From Campylobacteraceae bacterium (GTDB lineage Bacteria; Campylobacterota; Campylobacteria; Campylobacterales; Campylobacteraceae): a DNA stretch of 5,904 nucleotides. Positions within the stretch are counted from its first letter, which is position 1, and each line of letters opens with the position of its first letter. A program made the position numbers and the translations under genes. The stretch lies in NCBI GenBank assembly GCA_031276365.1, contig JAISNG010000101.1:1-5904 (forward strand), given 5' to 3'. The notes under the pieces were generated by a model that was not told the DNA's origin, searched no databases, and was given only the letters and a program-made list of their open reading frames with translations. Shown in pieces: positions 1 to 5,497 of this stretch.

Positions 1-770
1 ATAAGGATATTGCGTTGATAAACTTCACAGGTTCGACAAAAGTAGGCAGACAGATAAGCAAAAACGCTGCCAAAATGATAAAAAGGACGATTTTGGAGCT
101 TGGCGGTAAATCGCCGAATATTATTTTGGATGATGCAGATATTAATACGGCTGTGCCGAATGCTTTAAAAATTGCCTTTAGCAACAGCGGACAGGCATGT
201 CATGCGGGAAGCAGGCTTTTTGTGCCTGAGAGTAAATTTGAGTTAATATGCGAACTGCTGGTTGAATCTTTAAAAAAGATAAAAATAGGCGCACTTTATG
301 ACGAAGAGTGTTATATAGGTCCGCTCATAAATGAAGCGCAGTTTAATAGAGTGCAGTCATATATCAAAAGCGGAATTGATGAAGGGGCGAAGATTCTTGT
401 CGGAGGATTGGGCAGACTGGACGGTTTTAAGGGCTATTATATAAAGCCTACAATTTTCACTTATGTAAAGCCGAAGATGAAAATAGCGCGCGAAGAGATA
501 TTTGGACCCGTACTTTGCGTGTTTACTTACAAAAGTGAGCAAGAAGCCATCAAGATGGCTAACGACACCATTTACGGACTTGCAGGATATGTAAGCGGAA
601 CGGATTTGGAGCGCGCAAAGAGAGTTGCAAGGCAGATTTTTGCAGGCTGGGTTTATATCAATAAGGGCGTATATGAGGGAAAAGGCATTATACCTCATGT
701 AGGCGCAAAGCAGTCAGGCATAGGCATAAACGGCATTGATGATTATTTACAATTTAGATTTATATCTTGA
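1..770 (+). CDS. Aldehyde dehydrogenase (NAD(P)+), C-terminal part, 5' end outside window
   Basis: This is the C-terminal half of an ALDH-superfamily enzyme, which oxidises an aldehyde to the acid with NAD+ or NADP+ in the cytoplasm. The frame is open to the left edge (first full codon at base 3), so the TTG at 15 is an internal Leu and not a start; about 220-230 N-terminal residues, including most of the Rossmann fold, are missing. Visible motifs in order are the cofactor-loop FTGSTKVG, the general-base Glu in LELGGKSP (bases 96-98), the nucleophilic Cys in GQACHAGSR (198-200), EIFGPVL (495-515) and a YGLAGYV segment. Glu and Cys are 34 residues apart, the spacing seen in classical ALDHs (E268/C302). 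The C-terminal signature is unusual: VGAKQSG replaces the common GGxKxSG, and GIN replaces the common GRE that follows. The substrate cannot be read from this fragment. It ends 13 bases before the PhoH gene and is probably cotranscribed with it. Confidence 0.93.
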   Translation, partial: KDIALINFTGSTKVGRQISKNAAKMIKRTILELGGKSPNIILDDADINTAVPNALKIAFSNSGQACHAGSRLFVPESKFELICELLVESLKKIKIGALYDEECYIGPLINEAQFNRVQSYIKSGIDEGAKILVGGLGRLDGFKGYYIKPTIFTYVKPKMKIAREEIFGPVLCVFTYKSEQEAIKMANDTIYGLAGYVSGTDLERAKRVARQIFAGWVYINKGVYEGKGIIPHVGAKQSGIGINGIDDYLQFRFIS

Positions 771-772
771 TT

Positions 773-778
773 AAGGGG
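773..778 (+). promoter_or_regulatory. Ribosome binding site of the PIN-PhoH gene
   Basis: AAGGGG lies five bases before the ATG at 784. A TTG at 781 is in the same frame but only two bases from the site, too close for normal initiation, so the ATG at 784 is chosen as the start. Confidence 0.7.
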
Positions 779-783
779 TTTTG

Positions 784-2169
784 ATGGCAGATAAAGTCTA
801 TGTTATAGACACAAATATTGTTTTGCAGAATATACAGCATGTTAAAAACTTATCCGAAGACGGTAAAAATATAGTGGTTATCCCTGAAACGGTTCTTATT
901 GAGCTTGAGGATAAAAAGAGGCAGACAGACGAACTTGGCTTTCAAGCGCGCGAATTTGCGAGATTTTTGGCTGAATCAAAAGTAAAAGAGGTTGATATAT
1001 CGGGCAATTATAGAGTTGTAAAACTGTATAATGAAAATTATAATATCCATCTGATGAGCAAAACAGAGTATGATTCTGACATAGAAGCGCGTCATATAGC
1101 AGAGAGCAATGACAAACGCATTATAGAGATAGCAGATGCAGCGCGGAACTACTACAAAGGGCAAAAAGTCATCTTTGTCTCTATAGATATATATGCAAGA
1201 ATGTTTGGGCTTTTCAAAAATCTCAAGACAGAATCTCTGCGTGAAGACCGTTCTGAAGTGCCACGCGCGCAATTTTTGAAAAATGTGGAGCTGGACTCTT
1301 CGTTTTTCAACACTCTTGAAAACATGAATATCAAAAAGATAGACCCCGAATATAATATAGAAAACTTCTGTTACGAATTTGTCTCAAACGACGGCAATAA
1401 AGCTTATGCACTGATACATAAAGAGCGCATATTGCCTTTAAGCGAAGATGATTTTAAAGGCTTGAAAATAAAGCCTGTAAATACGCGCCAGCGGTTTTTC
1501 ATGAAAGCGATTTTGTCAAATCTATACAATATATTGGTTATTGACGCCAAAGCGGGAAGTGGGAAAACGCTCATCGCAGTAGCTTCCGCGATGCGCTTGA
1601 TAGATAAGGGATTGTACGACAAAATCGTATATGTGCGAAACTCCATAGAGAGTTTAGATAAAGGCGCAGATGTGGGTTTTTTGTCGGGCAACGATGAAAA
1701 GTTCAGAATTTATAATATGGCGCTTTATGATACGCTGGAGTTTATATCAAAACGAATGTTGAAAAAAACAGAAAACAAAGAGAGCGTAGAATCCATCAAC
1801 TCCAAAATTACAGAAATGATGGAAAAGTACCGCATAGAAAAATTATGGCCAGGCGAAGCGAGAGGCAGAACATTAAGCGATGCGGTAGTGATATTGGACG
1901 AATGGCAGAATAGCTCCGAAAACACAACGCAGCTTATCCTCTCGCGTCTTGATAATTCATGTATTGCTATAGTTATAGGCTCAAACAGACAGATAGACAA
2001 TCTCTATCTCAATAAATACAACAACGGACTTACAAGTCTTTTGAAATTGACGCTGCATGAACACGAAGAGCTTAGCATGTTTGCTATAGACCTGCAAAAA
2101 GCTGTCCGCGGTAAATTTGCGGAGTTCAGCGAGCGCGTTTACGAAAACAAAAAACAGCGTCTGTCATGA
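784..2169 (+). CDS. PhoH family ATPase with N-terminal PIN ribonuclease-like domain
   Basis: This 461-residue protein has the PIN-PhoH (PhoH2-type) architecture. Characterised relatives are reported as RNA-unwinding ATPases fused to a ribonuclease domain; the role here is inferred from the family. The PIN domain spans about residues 4-145, beginning VIDTN with D9; other candidate metal-binding acids are E40, D110 (SNDKRI) and D135 (VSID). The PhoH P-loop domain spans about residues 235-445: Walker A AKAGSGKT (255-262, K261), then GFLSG, RGRTL (360-364) and Walker B VVILDEWQN (D372, E373). Several positions differ from the usual PhoH pattern: DEWQN instead of DEAQN, and GSNRQID (399-405) where GDxxQID is typical. 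No signal peptide or membrane segment is seen, so it should be cytoplasmic. It has its own ribosome binding site, follows the aldehyde dehydrogenase by 13 bases and overlaps the DUF89 gene by ATGA. The family call is firm; target RNA and regulation are unknown. Confidence 0.93.
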   Translation: MADKVYVIDTNIVLQNIQHVKNLSEDGKNIVVIPETVLIELEDKKRQTDELGFQAREFARFLAESKVKEVDISGNYRVVKLYNENYNIHLMSKTEYDSDIEARHIAESNDKRIIEIADAARNYYKGQKVIFVSIDIYARMFGLFKNLKTESLREDRSEVPRAQFLKNVELDSSFFNTLENMNIKKIDPEYNIENFCYEFVSNDGNKAYALIHKERILPLSEDDFKGLKIKPVNTRQRFFMKAILSNLYNILVIDAKAGSGKTLIAVASAMRLIDKGLYDKIVYVRNSIESLDKGADVGFLSGNDEKFRIYNMALYDTLEFISKRMLKKTENKESVESINSKITEMMEKYRIEKLWPGEARGRTLSDAVVILDEWQNSSENTTQLILSRLDNSCIAIVIGSNRQIDNLYLNKYNNGLTSLLKLTLHEHEELSMFAIDLQKAVRGKFAEFSERVYENKKQRLS

Positions 2170-3032
2170 AGATACAAAACGAGTGCAAAGAGTGCATCCT
2201 TGCGCAAGCTGTGCGTGTAGGGACAATCTTAAACCTCAGCGCGGCGCAAAAAGAGGCGGTAAACGCACTTGCCCAAAAACATGCCCAAAGTTTTGATTGC
2301 ACTCTCACTCCGCCTCAAAACGCTTATAAACTGTATGAAGAGATAGCTCTATTTTTGAATACGGACGATATTTACAAAGATGTAAAAGCAGCCTCAACAA
2401 AAAGAGCCGAAGAGCTTTTGGACGCATGCGAAGAGATTTTGCAAAACGCCCATGATATACTTTTGGGCGCGGCAAAAATCGCAGTTGCGGGAAATGTACT
2501 GGATTTGGCTTCAAAAGTTCAGTATGATTTGAAAGAGGAGATTAAAAATATCGCCGATTTGAAGTTTGACATAGATGATTTTGAGGATTTGAAAAACGCT
2601 CTTGCAAACGTGCGCGAAACGGTCTATATAAGCGATAATGCAGGCGAAGAGGTGTTTGACAAACTATTCATAAGGACAATAAAAACTCTTTATCCGTCGA
2701 ATCATATATATTATTTTACGCGCGGAAAACCTATCATAAATGATATCACTTACAAAGATGCGATAAATTCGGGCTTGGACGAATATGCCGAAGTTTTGGA
2801 CAGCGGCGTGCCGACTCCTGGATTTGTTTATCACATGGCGTCATTTGAAGCGCAGAAGAAATTTAAACACGCCGATGTGATTATTGCCAAAGGAATGGGA
2901 AATTTTGAGTGTATGAGTGAAAATGAACGCGCAAATACCTTTTATCTTTTTAAAGTAAAATGCCAACCTGTCGGCAGATTTGCACGCTCAAAACTTGGCT
3001 CAATTGTCTGTAAAAGTTCCAATCCAAGATAA
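2166..3032 (+). CDS. DUF89 (ARMT1-like) family protein, putative metal-dependent damage-control phosphatase
   Basis: The 288-residue product matches the short, CxxC-bearing branch of DUF89, whose members are about 280-300 residues. Studied DUF89 proteins are metal-dependent phosphatases acting on sugar phosphates or damaged phosphometabolites; the substrate of this branch is not known to me and none is assigned. Visible motifs are C7-x-x-C10 at the N terminus, AGNVLD (108-113), the metal-site segment SDNAGEEVFD (D157, N158, E161) and AKGMGNFE (241-248), followed by a KCxPV segment near the C terminus. The middle, about residues 40-130, is rich in predicted helix. No export signal is present. 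The ATG at 2166 overlaps the stop of the PhoH gene (ATGA) and no Shine-Dalgarno sequence precedes it, so translation is probably coupled to PhoH. The stop codon is separated by one base from the stop of the convergent peroxidase gene. Family assignment is good; biochemical function is inference. Confidence 0.87.
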   Translation: MKIQNECKECILAQAVRVGTILNLSAAQKEAVNALAQKHAQSFDCTLTPPQNAYKLYEEIALFLNTDDIYKDVKAASTKRAEELLDACEEILQNAHDILLGAAKIAVAGNVLDLASKVQYDLKEEIKNIADLKFDIDDFEDLKNALANVRETVYISDNAGEEVFDKLFIRTIKTLYPSNHIYYFTRGKPIINDITYKDAINSGLDEYAEVLDSGVPTPGFVYHMASFEAQKKFKHADVIIAKGMGNFECMSENERANTFYLFKVKCQPVGRFARSKLGSIVCKSSNPR

Positions 3033-3033
3033 A

Positions 3034-4059
3034 TTAATTCATATCAGGTTTTGGAGTTTTCGCTGTGCTTGGCGGCAAAATTGGGTATGTTAAGACGGGT
3101 TTTCTGCCCGTAAGCGAATGCATGAAGTCCATTATCTGTTTGGCTTCCTTGTCTGAAATTTTAATTCCAAGCTGAATACTTGCCATCTCTTTTACGGCAT
3201 CTTGCAGACTCCATATCTGTCCGTTGTGGAAATATGGCGCAGTTTCGGCAATATTTCGCAATGTCGGGGTTTTGACCATGCCGTATTTATCTCCTCTGAA
3301 ATCTCCCAATTCTATAAATTTATACTTTGCGGCGACTTGAAACTGCTGCATGGTTCCACCCAAAGCTATGCCGTAATGGCATTTTGTGCAGCCTTTTTCC
3401 AAGAATACTTCAAATCCCTCTTTTTGCTTTTTATTCAAAGCCTTCTCATCGCCGTTTAAAAAATCATCATAAGGCGAAGGGGTAACAAGTGTGCGTTCAA
3501 ATACGCCGATAGCGCTTGCAATTTTTTCAAATGTGATTTTCGTATCTTTGCCGTAAGCTTTTTTAAAGTCCGCTACATATTCGGGGATTGACACAATGCG
3601 CGCTACGACAAGCTCGCTTGAAGCTGCCATTTCCGCGTCTGATTGTATTGGAGACTGCGCTTGAACTTCAAGATGCGAACTTCTGCCGTCCCAAAGCTGT
3701 ACTTTGTTGAAGACAGAGTTGTAAACACTAGGCGCGTTCAGGTGGTTTGGATTCATCGTCCATCCATGTCCTATGGAAGTCTCTACGCCGTCCACGCCGC
3801 CAAGGGCTAAATTATGACATGTATTACAACTGATGATGCCGCTTTTTGAGAGGCGCGGGTCAAAATAGAGCTTTTTGCCAAGCTCAATTTTTTCATCGCT
3901 TATCGGGTCATTTTTATCGCTTATGTAAGAAAGAAGTACTTGTATATCTGCGGGTATGGGTTCAAGCCGCTGATTTAAAGCTTTTTGCGTTAAGGTTTCC
4001 GCCGCCGTCAAGGCACCAACGCTGACACAGAATAACAAAAATATCTTTAAACCATTCAT
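3034..4059 (-). CDS. ccp: Periplasmic di-haem cytochrome c peroxidase
   Basis: The 341-residue protein reduces H2O2 to water with electrons from small periplasmic c-type cytochromes. A Sec signal peptide covers about residues 1-20 (basic K5, hydrophobic FLLFCVSVGAL, likely cleavage after TAA). Two haem c attachment motifs are present: CNTCH (78-82), expected to bind the low-potential peroxidatic haem, and CTKCH (224-228), the high-potential electron-transfer haem. By spacing from the Pseudomonas enzyme, H98 in GHGW is the distal ligand of the resting peroxidatic haem, W123 (LWDGR) lies between the haems, E143 is the catalytic-site Glu, and M292 is the probable distal Met of the second haem. 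KTPTLRN and APYFHNG are also typical. The start is supported by an AGGAG six bases upstream. The gene is monocistronic in this window, convergent with the DUF89 gene and divergent from purU, with a Fur/PerR-like palindrome 34 bases upstream of the start. Confidence 0.96.
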   Translation of the reverse strand: MNGLKIFLLFCVSVGALTAAETLTQKALNQRLEPIPADIQVLLSYISDKNDPISDEKIELGKKLYFDPRLSKSGIISCNTCHNLALGGVDGVETSIGHGWTMNPNHLNAPSVYNSVFNKVQLWDGRSSHLEVQAQSPIQSDAEMAASSELVVARIVSIPEYVADFKKAYGKDTKITFEKIASAIGVFERTLVTPSPYDDFLNGDEKALNKKQKEGFEVFLEKGCTKCHYGIALGGTMQQFQVAAKYKFIELGDFRGDKYGMVKTPTLRNIAETAPYFHNGQIWSLQDAVKEMASIQLGIKISDKEAKQIMDFMHSLTGRKPVLTYPILPPSTAKTPKPDMN

Positions 4060-4065
4060 GGATAT

Positions 4066-4070
4066 CTCCT
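4066..4070 (-). promoter_or_regulatory. Ribosome binding site of the cytochrome c peroxidase gene
   Basis: Read on the minus strand, AAAGGAGA contains a strong AGGAG six bases before the ATG at 4059, confirming this start and hence the full signal peptide. Confidence 0.8.
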
Positions 4071-4092
4071 TTGAAATTTAGTACCTGCTGAA

Positions 4093-4107
4093 TGATAATT
4101 ATTATTT
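4093..4107. promoter_or_regulatory. Candidate Fur or PerR box
   Basis: TGATAATTATTATTT matches 12 of the 14 palindromic positions of the 7-1-7 Fur core TGATAAT-N-ATTATCA; over the 19-base Fur consensus I count about 14 matches. The PerR box is similar (TTATAAT-N-ATTATAA), so the two regulators cannot be told apart here. The centre is about 41 bases upstream of the ccp start and 103 upstream of purU, placing it where it would most simply control ccp. The background is very AT-rich, which lowers the weight of the match. Confidence 0.45.
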
Positions 4108-4148
4108 ACTTATTAACAGCTTTATATATTGCATAATGGAACATATTT

Positions 4149-4177
4149 TAGATAATTAAGCGGCATTTTGTTACAAT
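4149..4177 (+). promoter_or_regulatory. Candidate sigma-70 promoter for the purU-trmL-SDR operon
   Basis: TACAAT at 4172-4177 is a five-of-six match to the -10 consensus, and TAGATA at 4149-4154 is a four-of-six match to the -35 with a 17-base spacer. Transcription would begin near 4184, leaving a short leader of about 19 bases before the purU ATG. Both elements sit in AT-rich DNA, so confidence is moderate. Confidence 0.45.
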
Positions 4178-4191
4178 ATTCCAATATTTTC

Positions 4192-4195
4192 GGAG
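4192..4195 (+). promoter_or_regulatory. Ribosome binding site of purU
   Basis: GGAG lies seven bases before the ATG at 4203 and supports that start, which gives a complete ACT domain. Confidence 0.7.
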
Positions 4196-4202
4196 TAATT
4201 TT

Positions 4203-5036
4203 ATGAGCCAATATATCTTAAAAATTGATTGTCATGATGAAAAAGGGTTGATATACAGAGTCGCCGATGCTGTGTTCAAGTATAAACTCAATATCGTAAA
4301 AAACGATGAGTTTGTGGACAGAGAACACGGCAAGTTTTTTATGAGAGCGGAACTTAGCGGCGAGATAAATAAAAATGAGTTTTTAGGCACGCTTGAAGCT
4401 GTACTGCCGAACGGGGCAAATATTTATGTGGGACTAAAAGACAAGAAAAATATCATTTTGATGGGGACAAAAGAGTCGCATGTACTTGGAGATATACTCC
4501 TAAAACACTATAGAAACGAACTAAACGCAAATATCCTTGCCGTTATCAGCAATTATAATGATTTAAAAGAGCTTGTGCAAAGGTTTGAAATACCATATTT
4601 TTGCATAACTCATGAAAATCTCTCAAGAGAAGAGCATGAAAAAAAGGTTTTGGAGATATTGGTAAAATTCAATCCAGATTTCATAGTTTTGGCAAAGTAC
4701 ATGAGGATACTCTCAAGCGATTTTGTGGAACATTACATGGAGAAAATCATCAATATACACCACTCGTTTCTACCCGCTTTCATAGGCGCGAACCCTTACA
4801 AGCAGGCTTATGAGCGCGGCGTAAAGATTATCGGCGCGACGGCGCATTTTGTGAACAACAATCTTGACGAGGGTCCCATTATCGCACAAGATGTTATCAC
4901 GGTAAATCACGAATTTGATTGGAAAGATATGCAACGCGCAGGGCGCAATGTAGAGAAAGTGGTTTTATCTACCGCGCTTGATTTGGCATTAGAAGATAGA
5001 ATCTTTGTCCACAAAAACAAGACTGTAATTTTTTGA
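4203..5036 (+). CDS. purU: Formyltetrahydrofolate deformylase PurU
   Basis: The 277-residue protein (E. coli PurU is 280) hydrolyses 10-formyl-THF to formate and THF, balancing one-carbon pools and supplying formate, for example to PurT-type purine synthesis where that enzyme exists. Residues about 3-80 form an N-terminal ACT domain (DCHDEKGLIYRVAD), which in E. coli mediates control by methionine and glycine. Residues about 84-265 form the formyltransferase-fold catalytic domain. N184-I-H186 in the NIHHSFLP motif and D222 in LDEGPII match the catalytic Asn, His and Asp of GAR transformylase; the His-Asp spacing of 36 equals that of H108/D144. The GATAHFVNNNLDEGPIIAQD block is characteristic of PurU rather than PurN, as is the ACT domain. 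It is the first gene of a rightward operon; its TGA overlaps the trmL ATG by one base (TGATG). Confidence 0.96.
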   Translation: MSQYILKIDCHDEKGLIYRVADAVFKYKLNIVKNDEFVDREHGKFFMRAELSGEINKNEFLGTLEAVLPNGANIYVGLKDKKNIILMGTKESHVLGDILLKHYRNELNANILAVISNYNDLKELVQRFEIPYFCITHENLSREEHEKKVLEILVKFNPDFIVLAKYMRILSSDFVEHYMEKIINIHHSFLPAFIGANPYKQAYERGVKIIGATAHFVNNNLDEGPIIAQDVITVNHEFDWKDMQRAGRNVEKVVLSTALDLALEDRIFVHKNKTVIF

Positions 5037-5497
5037 TGTTCAATGTAGTTTTACTCTCTCCGCAGATTCCGCAAAATACGGGCAGTATCGGCAGGCTTTG
5101 CGTAAATACAAACTGTAAATTGCACATCATAAAACCTGCATGTTTTGAGCTTAGCGATAAGATGGTCAAAAGAGCGGGGCTTGATTATTGGAAACTTTTG
5201 GATTTGGCGGTATGGGAAGGTTTGGATGAGTTTTTGGCTGTACATACAAAAGATTTCGGGCGGTTTTTCTTTGCTACGACAAAGAGCAAAAAGCCCTATT
5301 TTGAAGCAAAATACAAAAAAGGAGATTTTCTATTTTTCGGAGGAGAGTCAACGGGGCTTCCAATGGAGCTTATGCAAAAAAAATGGGATAATGCGGTAAC
5401 GATTCCGATGGGTAAAAACGGAAGAAGTTTAAATCAGGCAGTAGCTGCCGGCATAGTTTTGTATGAAGCTATAAGACAAAATTTTAAGGAGTTTTAG
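5036..5497 (+). CDS. trmL: tRNA (cytidine/uridine(34)-2'-O)-methyltransferase TrmL, SPOUT class
   Basis: The 153-residue protein (E. coli TrmL/YibK is 157) uses S-adenosylmethionine to methylate the 2'-hydroxyl of the wobble nucleotide in tRNA-Leu isoacceptors; it is a dimeric, knotted SPOUT enzyme without extra domains. Motif 1 is IPQNTGSIGRLC (11-22) with N14 and R20. The RAGLDYW stretch (46-52) is typical of TrmL. The knot and SAM-binding loop appear as FGGESTGLP (101-109), then IPMG (123-126) and SLN (131-133). After SLN the protein reads QAVAAG where E. coli has LSNAVS, a form more like that of TrmH/RlmB relatives. The ATG at 5036 is preferred over the in-frame TTG at 5033 because it overlaps the purU stop; no Shine-Dalgarno precedes it, so translational coupling is likely. 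The gene directly abuts the following dehydrogenase. Confidence 0.94.
   Translation: MFNVVLLSPQIPQNTGSIGRLCVNTNCKLHIIKPACFELSDKMVKRAGLDYWKLLDLAVWEGLDEFLAVHTKDFGRFFFATTKSKKPYFEAKYKKGDFLFFGGESTGLPMELMQKKWDNAVTIPMGKNGRSLNQAVAAGIVLYEAIRQNFKEF
5486..5491 (+). promoter_or_regulatory. Ribosome binding site of the SDR gene, inside the trmL 3' end
   Basis: AAGGAG within the last codons of trmL lies six bases before the ATG at 5498. It fixes the start of the dehydrogenase, which begins immediately after the trmL TAG. Confidence 0.8.

Larger units (their letters stand above)
4060..4202. other. Divergent intergenic promoter region between ccp and purU
   Basis: This 143-base, strongly AT-rich spacer is the only non-coding stretch of any size in the window. 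It must hold the promoters of both divergent units. It contains a Fur/PerR-like palindrome near the ccp end, a sigma-70-like promoter near the purU end and a ribosome binding site at each edge. Several TATA-like hexamers occur on the minus strand, so no single ccp promoter could be chosen. I see no RNA gene or terminator hairpin in it. Confidence 0.75.

Noticed and set aside
15..17. TTG as the start of a short aldehyde dehydrogenase
   Set aside because: The frame is open to the left edge and the residues before it continue the normal ALDH sequence; the protein is cut by the window.
781..783. TTG as the start of the PIN-PhoH gene
   Set aside because: It lies only two bases from the AAGGGG site, while the ATG at 784 has correct spacing and gives a natural PIN N terminus.
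3095..3111. ACGGG/CCCGT inverted repeat as a terminator for the convergent genes
   Set aside because: The stem is only five base pairs, lies inside conserved ccp coding sequence and has no clear U-tract on either side.
3202..3459. Plus-strand reading frame of 85 codons inside ccp
   Set aside because: It is antisense to the haem-binding coding sequence, has no ribosome binding site and resembles no protein family.
4094..4158. GATAATTA occurring twice (4094 and 4151) as paired operator sites
   Set aside because: Only eight bases of an AT-rich word in an AT-rich spacer; the second copy lacks the other half of the palindrome.
4175..4188. AATATT-CC-AATATT repeat downstream of the purU -10 as a regulatory element
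   Set aside because: AATATT is self-palindromic and expected often in such AT-rich DNA; no known regulator fits.
5145..5399. Alternative 84-codon frame inside trmL
   Set aside because: It is an out-of-frame reading of the conserved trmL sequence with no recognisable domain.
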